Under the pieces are notes generated by a model that saw nothing but the letters and a program-made list of their open reading frames with translations, was not told the origin of the DNA and made no database searches. This document shows positions 26,033 through 34,441 of a DNA stretch of 64,000 bases, one piece after another; positions within the stretch are counted from its first letter, which is position 1, and each line of letters begins with the position of its first letter. The DNA is from Pseudomonas psychrophila (GTDB taxonomy: Bacteria > Pseudomonadota > Gammaproteobacteria > Pseudomonadales > Pseudomonadaceae), in the NCBI RefSeq assembly GCF_001043005.1, contig NZ_JYKZ01000011.1:62001-126000 (forward strand), given 5' to 3'. The position numbers and the translations under genes were made by a program.

Positions 26033-26623
26033 ATGCCGTCATCTCTATTGAAAAAAGATAATCCTGAGTCAGAAGAATCAACACCGGCTAAGAGTGTGCA
26101 CACGTTCTTTGTGATTTCCGTGAAGAAATTCATGGTCCTGTATTTCATGACGATGGGGTTGTATTCGATTGTCTGGTTTTATGAACACTGGAAGCACTAT
26201 CGGTTGGCGACTGGGGTCAAGGTCTGGCCGGCAGTTCGTGCTTTTTTCGGGGCGTTAATGATTTTCTCCTTGTTCTCTAAAGTCCAAAAGTCACTAAGTG
26301 AGTCGGGACGAGCTTACGAGTGGTCCCCAGTCGTGCGTGGAACATTGATTTTTGCCATTACAGTCGCGTGCATTATTTCTTCAGTGATAGGTAATGCCAC
26401 CTTTATTCCTGCGTGGCTAGTTGTCGCCAATGTCATGATCTTAGGCGTATTCGGTTTTTTGCTGGCAGGTGCCCAGAGAGCTATCAACTTTTTGGAAGCC
26501 GACCCCGAAGGCCATAGTAATTCGACCTTATCGTTTGCCAACGGAATCTGGGTAGGGGTGTTTGGCTATTTTTGGTTAGGTTGGATTTTCATTTTTTTCA
26601 CCGCGATGAATCTCGAGGCCTGA
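26033..26623 (+). CDS. Unrecognised four-helix membrane protein
   Basis: The 196-residue protein has a polar N-terminus with Ser/Glu-rich residues (about 20), followed by about four hydrophobic helices and a short C-terminus. The segment KFMVLYFMTMGLYSIVWFYE is reminiscent of DUF4234-like membrane proteins, but that is a loose likeness. The start ATG at 26033 has GGGGCG nearby, a poor ribosome site. Base composition is visibly more AT-rich than its neighbours, which suggests recent acquisition. No function assigned. Confidence 0.6.
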   Translation: MPSSLLKKDNPESEESTPAKSVHTFFVISVKKFMVLYFMTMGLYSIVWFYEHWKHYRLATGVKVWPAVRAFFGALMIFSLFSKVQKSLSESGRAYEWSPVVRGTLIFAITVACIISSVIGNATFIPAWLVVANVMILGVFGFLLAGAQRAINFLEADPEGHSNSTLSFANGIWVGVFGYFWLGWIFIFFTAMNLEA

Positions 26624-26655
26624 GCCTTCTTTACGTTCGCAAAGCCTCAACCCAT

Positions 26656-26693
26656 AAAAAAACCGGGCAACCCCTTCGGGTGCCCGGTTTTTT
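26656..26693. terminator. Bidirectional rho-independent terminator
   Basis: The stem ACCGGGCA...TGCCCGGT with a CCCCTTCGGG loop is flanked by an A-run on the left and a T-run on the right. It therefore works for both the membrane-protein gene (+) and putA (-), which converge here. Confidence 0.9.
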
Positions 26694-26710
26694 AGTGCCT
26701 GCTCAAACCA

Positions 26711-29700
26711 TCAGCCGATGGTCATCAGGCTCGCGTTGCCACCAGCAGCAGCGGTGTTGACGCTCAGTGCGCGCTCGATCACCAGGCGCTCCAGGGCGAT
26801 GTTGGTTTCGCCTTGGGACAAGCCTTGCACACCCACGATGGCACCTGCGCGCTGGGCCACTTGCTGGCACACGTCACGCAACTGATCGCAGTCGCCGTGG
26901 TGCAACACGGCGTCGAAGATCACGTCGTCCTTGGTCCAGTCAGCCACCAGCGTGATGCGTGCTTGCACCTCTTTTGGCAGGCGGGCGTACAAGGCCTTTG
27001 CCAGTTCGCTTTGCGGCAGTACGGCGGTGCTGCCCACAGCCAGTACCGCAGCCAGTTGGGTCAGCAGATCGCTTTCGACTTCAGCCAGGCACAGCACGTG
27101 TTCGCGCGGCAGAATGGCGTAGCTGTTGCGTTCGCCGGTCGGGCCGTTGAGCAAGCGAGTGATGCCGCTTTGTGAATGCGCAGCGTACTCGGTGCACAGT
27201 TCTGCCAACGCGGGTTGCTGGTTGCCGGTTGCCCAAGTTTGCAGGGCGCTGAGTGGTTTGCTCAGGGCTTCGCGGGCCTGGGTGTCCGGAGCGCTGATGG
27301 CATCGACCTTGGCGAACGATTGCTCGATTGCATTGCCCGGACGGGTAGACAGCAGGCGGTACAGGTACAGCGGGCCACCGGCTTTCGGGCCTGTGCCCGA
27401 CAAGCCTTCGCCGCCGAACGGTTGCACGCCGACCACAGCGCCTACGATGTTGCGGTTGACGTAGACGTTACCGGCGTTGACGTTGTTGACCACTTTGGCA
27501 ATGGTTTCGTCGATGCGGGTGTGTACGCCCAGCGTCAGGCCGTAACCCGAAGCGTTGATCTGTGCGATCAGTTGGTCGATGTCTTTGCGCTTGTAGCGCA
27601 CCACGTGCAGCACCGGTCCGAAGATTTCACGCTCCAGCTCGTCGAAGCTTTCGAGTTCAATCAGGGTTGGCATGACGAAGGTGCCACGCTTGCACTCTTC
27701 GATATCGGCAATGGCCATCTGGTAAACAGTGCGGCCTTTGTCGCGCATGCCCTGGATGTGTTGCTCGATCCCGGCCTTGGCTTCGGCGTCGATCACCGGG
27801 CCAATGTCTACGTTCAGGCGCTCAGGGTTACCCATGCGCGATTCGGCCATGGCACCTTTGAGCATTTCGATGACGCGGTCTGCCGAATCTTCCTGCAGGC
27901 ACAGTACGCGCAATGCGGAGCAACGCTGACCGGCGCTGTCGAAGGCTGAGGACACCACGTCGATAACCACTTGTTCGGTCAGCGCCGAGGAGTCAACGAT
28001 CATGGCGTTCTGGCCGCCGGTTTCGGCGATCAGCGGGATAGGACGGCCTTGAGCATCCAGACGGCCTGCCACGTTGCGTTGCAGCAAGCGTGCAACTTCG
28101 GTGGAGCCGGTGAACATCACGCCTTTGACCCGATCGTCGCCGACCAGGCGCGCGCCGACCGTTTCGCCGCGACCTGGCAGCAATTGCAGCACGCCTTGCG
28201 GGATGCCCGCTTCGAGCATGATGCGCACAGCTTGAGCCGCTACCAGCGGTGTTTGTTCCGCAGGCTTGGCCAGTACCGGGTTACCGGCAGCCAGTGCCGC
28301 AGCTACTTGACCGCTGAAAATGGCCAGCGGGAAGTTCCACGGGCTGATGCAGACCACCGGACCCAGCGGGCGGTGGGCATCGTTGGTGAAATCGTTGCGA
28401 GCCTGTACCGCGTAGTAGCGCAGGAAGTCGACCGCTTCGCGCACTTCGGCAATGGCGTTGGCGAACGTCTTGCCCGCTTCACGGGCCAGCAGGCCCATCA
28501 GTGGCTGGATCTCGGCTTCCATCAGGTCCGCGGCGCGTTCCAGGATCGCAGCGCGTTCAGCAGGCGGGGTGGCCTGCCAGATCGGCGCGGCGCTCAGGGC
28601 GCACTGGATAGCGTTGTCGGCATCTTCAACGGTGGCTTCTTGCACATAACCGACCACGTCACGCAGGTCTGCCGGGTTGAGGACAGCCGCAGGCGTTTCG
28701 CTGCTGGAATCGCAACCGAGCATCGGCGCGGCTTTCCAGTCGTTGTGGGCCGTGGCCAGCAAGGCACAGGACAACGACGCCAAGCGGTGTTCGTTGGACA
28801 TGTCGATGCCGCTGGAGTTGGCGCGTTCGCTACCGTACAGGTCACGCGGCAGCGGGATACGCGGGTGCGGCAAACCGAAGCCGCCTTCCGCTGTCGCCAT
28901 CTGCTCGATCTGGCTCACCGGGTCGGCCACCAACTGGTGGATCGCGATCGTGTGGTCGGCGATGCGGTTAACGAACGAAGTGTTCGCACCGTTTTCCAGC
29001 AAGCGACGAACGAGGTAAGCCAGCAGTGTTTCGTGGGTGCCAACTGGAGCGTACACGCGGCACGGACGGTTCAGCTTCCCTTCGGAAATTTTACCTACAA
29101 CCTGTTCGTAGAGCGGCTCGCCCATGCCGTGCAGGCATTGGAATTCGTACTGGCCAGGGTAGTAGTTCTGACCCGCGATGTGGTAAATCGCCGACAGCGT
29201 TTGGGCGTTGTGAGTGGCGAACTGCGGGTAGATGGCTTCTGGCACGGCCAGCAGCTTTTTCGCGCAAGCGATGTAGGACACGTCGGTGTACACCTTGCGG
29301 GTGTAGACCGGATAGCCTTCCAGGCCTTCAACCTGAGCGCGCTTGATTTCGCTGTCCCAGTAGGCGCCTTTCACCAGGCGGATCATCAGGCGATGACGGC
29401 TGCGGCGAGCCAGGTCGATCACGTAGTCGATCACGTACGGGCAGCGTTTCTGGTAAGCCTGGATCACGAAACCGATGCCGTTCCAGCCAGCCAGTTGCGG
29501 CTCGAAGCACAGGCGCTCCAGCAGGTCGAGGGAGATTTCGAGGCGGTCAGCTTCTTCGGCGTCAATGTTGAGGCCGATGTCGTACTTCTTGGCCAGCAAC
29601 GTCAGCGACAGCAGGCGCGGGTACAACTCGTCCATCACGCGCTCGTATTGGGCGCGGCTGTAACGCGGGTGCAGGGCCGACAGCTTGATCGAAATACCCG

Positions 29701-30664
29701 GGCCTTCGTAAATGCCACGTCCGTGGGAGGCTTTACCGATCGAGTGGATGGCTTGCTCGTAGGACGCGAGGTATTTCTGGGCGTCATGTTCGGTCAGTGC
29801 AGCTTCACCGAGCATGTCGTAGGAATAACGAAAGCCCTTGGCTTCAAAGCGCGTGGCGTTGGCCAGGGCTTCGGCGATGGTTTCGCCGGTCACAAACTGC
29901 TCGCCCATGAGGCGCATGGCCATGTCGACGCCCTTGCGGATCATCGGCTCGCCGCTTTTGCCGATGATGCGGCTCAGGGAGGAGGTCAGGCCTGCTTCGT
30001 TGTGGGTCGACACCAGCTTGCCGGTCAGCAGCAGGCCCCAGGTCGCTGCGTTAACAAACAGCGACGGGCTGTTGCCCAGGTGCGGGTGCCAGTTGCCGGT
30101 GCTGATCTTGTCGCGGATCAGGGCGTCGCGGGTGCCTTTGTCCGGAATACGCAACAGCGCTTCGGCCAGGCACATCAGGGCTACGCCTTCCTGGGACGAC
30201 AGGGAGAACTCTTGCAGCAAGCCTTGCACGATACCGGCACGGCCACCGGCGCTCTTCTGATTGCGCAGTTTCTCGGCAATCGAGGCAGCCAGGGTTTGTG
30301 TGGCTTCTGCCATCGGTGCAGGCAGGCGCGCTTGCTCGAGCAGCATTGGCACGACTTCTGGCTCCGGGCGACGGTAAGCAGAAGTGATTGCGGCACGCAG
30401 TACGGACTGGGGCAGGATGCTTTCTGCAAACTCCAGGAAGCACTGATGTGCGTGATCGGCTTGCACGTCGTCGGCGTCATCGCTGGCGTTGCCAGGGATG
30501 CCGCTCAACTCGGTCAGGGTTGCACCACCCTCGAGTTTTTCCAGGTAATTGAAGATTGCCTGCTTGATCAGCCAATGTGGCGTGCGATCAATCGAGGTCG
30601 CGGCAGCCTTGAGGCGCTCGCGGGTAGGGTCGTCAAGTTTGACCCCAAGGGTGGTGGTAGCCAT
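26711..30664 (-). CDS. putA: Trifunctional PutA: repressor, proline dehydrogenase, P5C dehydrogenase
   Basis: The 1317-residue protein oxidises proline to glutamate at the membrane and represses the put genes when proline is absent. A ribbon-helix-helix DNA-binding domain lies at residues 1-45 (TTTLGVKLDDPTRERLKAAA). The FAD proline dehydrogenase barrel spans roughly 190-560 (GISIKLSALHPRY, RLVKGAYWDSEIKRAQVEG). The aldehyde dehydrogenase domain spans about 640-1110, with the catalytic Glu in AETGGQNA (near 882) and catalytic Cys in GQRCSALR (near 915). A C-terminal conserved tail follows. The N-terminal domain fits the six GTTGCA sites in the putA-putP spacer. Confidence 0.97.
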   Translation of the reverse strand: MATTTLGVKLDDPTRERLKAAATSIDRTPHWLIKQAIFNYLEKLEGGATLTELSGIPGNASDDADDVQADHAHQCFLEFAESILPQSVLRAAITSAYRRPEPEVVPMLLEQARLPAPMAEATQTLAASIAEKLRNQKSAGGRAGIVQGLLQEFSLSSQEGVALMCLAEALLRIPDKGTRDALIRDKISTGNWHPHLGNSPSLFVNAATWGLLLTGKLVSTHNEAGLTSSLSRIIGKSGEPMIRKGVDMAMRLMGEQFVTGETIAEALANATRFEAKGFRYSYDMLGEAALTEHDAQKYLASYEQAIHSIGKASHGRGIYEGPGISIKLSALHPRYSRAQYERVMDELYPRLLSLTLLAKKYDIGLNIDAEEADRLEISLDLLERLCFEPQLAGWNGIGFVIQAYQKRCPYVIDYVIDLARRSRHRLMIRLVKGAYWDSEIKRAQVEGLEGYPVYTRKVYTDVSYIACAKKLLAVPEAIYPQFATHNAQTLSAIYHIAGQNYYPGQYEFQCLHGMGEPLYEQVVGKISEGKLNRPCRVYAPVGTHETLLAYLVRRLLENGANTSFVNRIADHTIAIHQLVADPVSQIEQMATAEGGFGLPHPRIPLPRDLYGSERANSSGIDMSNEHRLASLSCALLATAHNDWKAAPMLGCDSSSETPAAVLNPADLRDVVGYVQEATVEDADNAIQCALSAAPIWQATPPAERAAILERAADLMEAEIQPLMGLLAREAGKTFANAIAEVREAVDFLRYYAVQARNDFTNDAHRPLGPVVCISPWNFPLAIFSGQVAAALAAGNPVLAKPAEQTPLVAAQAVRIMLEAGIPQGVLQLLPGRGETVGARLVGDDRVKGVMFTGSTEVARLLQRNVAGRLDAQGRPIPLIAETGGQNAMIVDSSALTEQVVIDVVSSAFDSAGQRCSALRVLCLQEDSADRVIEMLKGAMAESRMGNPERLNVDIGPVIDAEAKAGIEQHIQGMRDKGRTVYQMAIADIEECKRGTFVMPTLIELESFDELEREIFGPVLHVVRYKRKDIDQLIAQINASGYGLTLGVHTRIDETIAKVVNNVNAGNVYVNRNIVGAVVGVQPFGGEGLSGTGPKAGGPLYLYRLLSTRPGNAIEQSFAKVDAISAPDTQAREALSKPLSALQTWATGNQQPALAELCTEYAAHSQSGITRLLNGPTGERNSYAILPREHVLCLAEVESDLLTQLAAVLAVGSTAVLPQSELAKALYARLPKEVQARITLVADWTKDDVIFDAVLHHGDCDQLRDVCQQVAQRAGAIVGVQGLSQGETNIALERLVIERALSVNTAAAGGNASLMTIG

Positions 30665-31123
30665 ATTTTTATCCTCATGGGTGCCACATTTGCGTGGCAG
30701 CAGCTGGCGGCAAGATTAGCGCTGCGCTGAAAGAGGTGCAACCTAGTGCAACCCGTTTTTTTGCGGATTGTTCTACGCTTCGTCAGGATTTTTTGAATGG
30801 GAAGAGAGCGGAGCACTGGTGTGGTGCTTTTTTATTGGTTTTGCGCTGTTTTTGCTCCGAAAAGGAGCAAAAACACCGAATTAAGGCGAAAAGGCGACAA
30901 GGTGCAACTTGGGCGGTAGAAACTGGTTGCACCTTATTTGCTTTGTTGCATAGCATTCGCGCCCAAGGTGCAACCTCCTACTAAGATGGGTTCATCGGCT
31001 GATGGATTTCCTGGGGAAACATCAGTCATAAATGCGCGGCAAGGTTGATCGTCTCAAACAGGACGTTTGTGAGCGTACGGCCAGACCGCCGCTAAACATA
31101 AAAACAATGCCAGGGCTTTATCA
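30665..31123. promoter_or_regulatory. putA-putP control region with six PutA half-sites
   Basis: This 459-base divergent spacer contains six copies of the PutA recognition hexamer GTTGCA or its complement TGCAAC, at 30737-30742, 30747-30752, 30903-30908, 30926-30931, 30945-30950 and 30969-30974. They form one pair near putA and a cluster of four about 150 bases before putP. In E. coli PutA binds this hexamer, so repression of both genes is expected. Confidence 0.8.
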
Positions 31124-32611
31124 ATGAGTGTTAGTAACCCAACCCTGATCACGTTCGTGATCTATATCGCGGCAATGGTGCTGATCGGCCTCATGGCCTA
31201 TCGCTCCACCAACAACCTTTCTGACTATATTCTCGGTGGCCGTAGCCTGGGCAGTGTTGTCACTGCATTGTCTGCTGGCGCTTCCGACATGAGCGGCTGG
31301 TTGTTGATGGGTTTGCCAGGCGCGATTTACATGTCCGGTCTGTCGGAAAGCTGGATCGCCATTGGCTTGGTGGTCGGTGCTTATCTGAACTGGCTGTTTG
31401 TTGCCGGTCGCCTGCGGGTACAGACCGAGCACAACGGTGATGCGCTGACCCTGCCGGATTACTTCTCCAGCCGTTTTGAAGACAAAAGCGGTTTGCTGCG
31501 GATTATTTCGGCCGTCGTGATCCTGGTGTTCTTCACCATTTACTGCGCGTCCGGCATCGTGGCCGGTGCCCGTCTGTTTGAAAGCACGTTCGGCATGTCT
31601 TACGAAACAGCCTTGTGGGCCGGCGCTGCGGCGACCATTGCCTACACCTTCATCGGCGGCTTCCTGGCCGTGAGCTGGACTGACACCGTTCAAGCCACCC
31701 TGATGATCTTCGCGCTGATCCTGACGCCTATCATCGTGCTGCTGGCCACTGGCGGCGTAGACACGACCTTCCTGGCCATCGAGGCCAAAGACCCTAGCAA
31801 CTTCGACATGCTCAAGGGCACGTCCTTTATTGGCATCATTTCGTTGATGGGCTGGGGCCTGGGTTACTTTGGCCAACCGCACATCCTGGCGCGTTTCATG
31901 GCCGCTGATTCGGTCAAGTCGATCGCCAAGGCGCGTCGCATCTCCATGGCCTGGATGATCCTGTGTCTGGTCGGTACGGTTGCTGTGGGCTTCTTCGGTA
32001 TCGCTTACTTCTCGGCACATCCGGAAGTGGCAGGTCCTGTGAATGAAAACCCTGAGCGCGTGTTCATCGAACTGGCCAAATTGCTGTTCAACCCATGGAT
32101 TGCCGGTGTACTGCTGTCGGCCATTCTGGCTGCAGTAATGAGTACCCTGAGCTGCCAGTTGCTGGTGTGTTCCAGCGCCCTGACTGAAGACTTCTACAAA
32201 TCCTTCCTGCGTAAAAATGCGTCCCAGGTGGAGTTGGTGTGGGTCGGTCGTGCCATGGTTCTGCTGGTTGCACTGATCGCCATCGCCCTGGCGGCCAACC
32301 CTGAAAACCGTGTTCTGGGTCTGGTGAGCTATGCGTGGGCAGGCTTCGGTGCTGCTTTCGGTCCGGTTGTACTGATCTCGGTAATGTGGAAAGGCATGAC
32401 CCGTAATGGCGCATTGGCCGGTATTCTGGTCGGTGCCATCACCGTGATCGTGTGGAAGCATTTCGAACTGTTCGGCCTGTATGAAATCATCCCGGGCTTC
32501 ATCCTGGCCAGCCTGGCCATCGTACTGGCGAGCCTGATGGGCAAAGGCCCGACCAAGGGCATGGTTGAGCGCTTTAATGCTGCTGAGAAAGATTTCCAGC
32601 AAAACCACTGA
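31124..32611 (+). CDS. putP: Sodium/proline symporter PutP
   Basis: The 495-residue SSS-family transporter has about thirteen membrane segments and imports proline with Na+. Recognisable family regions are YILGGRSLGSVVTALSAGAS (Na+ and proline site, TM2) and the later LSAILAAVMSTLSCQLLVCS (TM9 region). Length matches PutP. It is divergent from putA, giving the standard proline-utilisation unit. Confidence 0.96.
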   Translation: MSVSNPTLITFVIYIAAMVLIGLMAYRSTNNLSDYILGGRSLGSVVTALSAGASDMSGWLLMGLPGAIYMSGLSESWIAIGLVVGAYLNWLFVAGRLRVQTEHNGDALTLPDYFSSRFEDKSGLLRIISAVVILVFFTIYCASGIVAGARLFESTFGMSYETALWAGAAATIAYTFIGGFLAVSWTDTVQATLMIFALILTPIIVLLATGGVDTTFLAIEAKDPSNFDMLKGTSFIGIISLMGWGLGYFGQPHILARFMAADSVKSIAKARRISMAWMILCLVGTVAVGFFGIAYFSAHPEVAGPVNENPERVFIELAKLLFNPWIAGVLLSAILAAVMSTLSCQLLVCSSALTEDFYKSFLRKNASQVELVWVGRAMVLLVALIAIALAANPENRVLGLVSYAWAGFGAAFGPVVLISVMWKGMTRNGALAGILVGAITVIVWKHFELFGLYEIIPGFILASLAIVLASLMGKGPTKGMVERFNAAEKDFQQNH

Positions 32612-32647
32612 TCGGGCAAGCGCATGCGCTGACCTGAAGGTGTTCTG

Positions 32648-32684
32648 AAACGGCCCGTCTCCTGGTGAGACGGGCCGTTTTTTT
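32648..32684 (+). terminator. Terminator after putP
   Basis: A perfect stem AAACGGCCCGTCTC...GAGACGGGCCGTTT with a five-base loop is followed by a run of seven T. Confidence 0.93.
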
Positions 32685-32779
32685 GTTTGTGCCTTATTCA
32701 CCGTATCTCGGAAAAACGGCCTGCCACCTGACGTCAGGTTACGTACAAGGTAAACTTCGCCCCCTGCGCAGGAGCAACC

Positions 32780-33622
32780 ATGAACTATCGTCACGCCTTC
32801 CACGCCGGCAACCATGCCGACGTCTTCAAACATATCGTCTTGACTCGCCTCATCGCCCTGATGTCGCGCAAAGAGCAGCCTTTTGCCTACCTCGATACCC
32901 ACGCCGGTATTGGTCTGTACGACCTCAAGGGCGATCAGGCCAGCCGTACGGGTGAGTATCTGGAAGGCATCGCACGGTTGTGGGGCCAGAAAGACCTGCC
33001 TGCAGTGACTGATGACTACATGCAAGTGCTGCACAAGATGAACCCGGATGGCGAGTTGCGTTATTACCCGGGTTCACCGGAGTGGGCGCGTCGCTTGACC
33101 CGTTCCCAGGACCGCGTGCTGTTGAACGAAAAACACCCCGAAGACGGTGTGTTGCTCAAGGACAACATGAAAGGCGATCGCCGCGTCGCCGTGCATTTGG
33201 GCGAAGGTTGGCATGTGCCGCGGGCGCTGCTGCCGGTGGCCGAGAAGCGTGGGTTGATGCTGATTGACCCGCCGTTCGAGAAGCTGGACGAGATGAAGCG
33301 CTGCGCTGAATCGTTGAAAGACGCGATCAGCCGTATGCGTCAGACCGTGGTAGCGATCTGGTACCCGATCAAGGACAAGCGCCAGCTGCGCCGTTTTTAT
33401 CAGGACCTGGCGGGTTCAGGCGCGCCGAAGTTGTTGCAGGTAGAGTTGTTCGTTCACCCGCTGGACACGCCCAACAGCCTCAATGGCTCGGGTTTGGCGA
33501 TTGCCAACCCGCCTTGGGGGCTGGAAGAAGAACTGCGTGAGCTGATGCCGTGGCTGGCCAAGAAACTGGGGCAAACCCAGGGTGGCTGGCAAATGGAGTG
33601 GTTGATCGCGGAAAATAGCTGA
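32780..33622 (+). CDS. rlmJ: 23S rRNA (adenine2030-N6)-methyltransferase RlmJ
   Basis: The 280-residue protein has the characteristic N-terminus MNYRHAFHAGNHADVFKH and the catalytic motif DPPFE (a D/NPP-aromatic motif of N6-adenine methyltransferases) in MLIDPPFEKLDEM. It methylates A2030 of 23S rRNA. The ATG has AGGAG seven bases upstream. Length matches the family. Confidence 0.95.
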   Translation: MNYRHAFHAGNHADVFKHIVLTRLIALMSRKEQPFAYLDTHAGIGLYDLKGDQASRTGEYLEGIARLWGQKDLPAVTDDYMQVLHKMNPDGELRYYPGSPEWARRLTRSQDRVLLNEKHPEDGVLLKDNMKGDRRVAVHLGEGWHVPRALLPVAEKRGLMLIDPPFEKLDEMKRCAESLKDAISRMRQTVVAIWYPIKDKRQLRRFYQDLAGSGAPKLLQVELFVHPLDTPNSLNGSGLAIANPPWGLEEELRELMPWLAKKLGQTQGGWQMEWLIAENS

Positions 33623-33629
33623 AAACCAA

Positions 33630-33715
33630 TGTGGGAGCGGGCTTGCTCGCGATCGAGGCGATGCGGTGTAACAGAAACACCGGGTCGCTTGCATCGCGAG
33701 CAAGCCCGCTCCCAC
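33630..33715. repeat. REPIN between rlmJ and msrA
   Basis: The left arm GTGGGAGCGGGCTTGCTCGC and its reverse complement at the right end enclose about 40 bases. It is of the same family as the element inside the LolA-like gene. It lies between two convergent genes and could also act as an mRNA 3'-end stabiliser. Confidence 0.88.
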
Positions 33716-33731
33716 CGTTTTTTGTGCTACA

Positions 33732-34379
33732 TCAAATCGGGCAAGTCACGCCGGTACCGCCAATGCCGCAGTAACCTTGTGGGTTCTTTGCCAGGTATTG
33801 CTGGTGGTACGCCTCGGCGAAGTAGACCGTTGGCGCCTGCTCAATTTCAGTGGTGATGGTGCCCAGGCCTGCCTTGTCCAGTTCAGCCTGGAACACTTGC
33901 TTGCTGGCCAGTGCTTCGTCCAGTTGCTCAGGCGTGGTGCAGTAGATCACCGAGCGGTACTGGGTGCCGATGTCGTTGCCCTGGCGCATGCCCTGGGTCG
34001 GGTTATGCAGTTCCCAGAACATTGCCAGCAATTGCTTGTAGCTGACGATTTCTGGCTCGTAGACCACCAGCACCACTTCGGTGTGACCGGTCAGGCCCGA
34101 GCAGACCTCTTCGTAAGTCGGGTTCGGCGTGTAGCCGCCCGCATAGCCCACTACGGTGCTGACCACGCCTTCACGTTCCCAGAACTTGCGCTCTGCACCC
34201 CAAAAGCAGCCCAGGCCAAAAATCGCAAAGTCCACATTCTTTGAAAACGGGCCCAGCAGCGGTTCGCCGGTGACGTAGTGGGTTTCCGGCAACTGTACGT
34301 GTGTGTCGCGGCCCGGCAGGGCTTGTTCTTTAGTAGGGAGCACGTTTTTATTCACCAGGATTTCCGAGCGCAAGACCAT
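33732..34379 (-). CDS. msrA: Peptide methionine sulfoxide reductase MsrA
   Basis: The 215-residue MsrA has the active-site motif GCFWGAE (catalytic Cys) near residue 56, the family block TYEEVCSGLTGHTEVV, and resolving cysteines at the C-terminus (GYCGIGGTGVTCPI). It repairs the S form of oxidised methionine using thioredoxin. It matches family length. Confidence 0.96.
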   Translation of the reverse strand: MVLRSEILVNKNVLPTKEQALPGRDTHVQLPETHYVTGEPLLGPFSKNVDFAIFGLGCFWGAERKFWEREGVVSTVVGYAGGYTPNPTYEEVCSGLTGHTEVVLVVYEPEIVSYKQLLAMFWELHNPTQGMRQGNDIGTQYRSVIYCTTPEQLDEALASKQVFQAELDKAGLGTITTEIEQAPTVYFAEAYHQQYLAKNPQGYCGIGGTGVTCPI

Positions 34380-34441
34380 GGTTCAAGTCCTCTCAGTCAG
34401 AGTGTAGGAAGCCGCTAGTGTGCCCGAGTGTCGCCGCGCTG

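Noticed and set aside
27971..30730. 919-codon open frame on the plus strand opposite putA
   Set aside because: It is the shadow of the highly biased putA codons; it has no ribosome site, no recognisable domain and covers the putA start region.
31121..33034. 637-codon open frame on the minus strand opposite putP and rlmJ
   Set aside because: It crosses two real genes and a strong terminator; it is His/Gln-rich shadow sequence.
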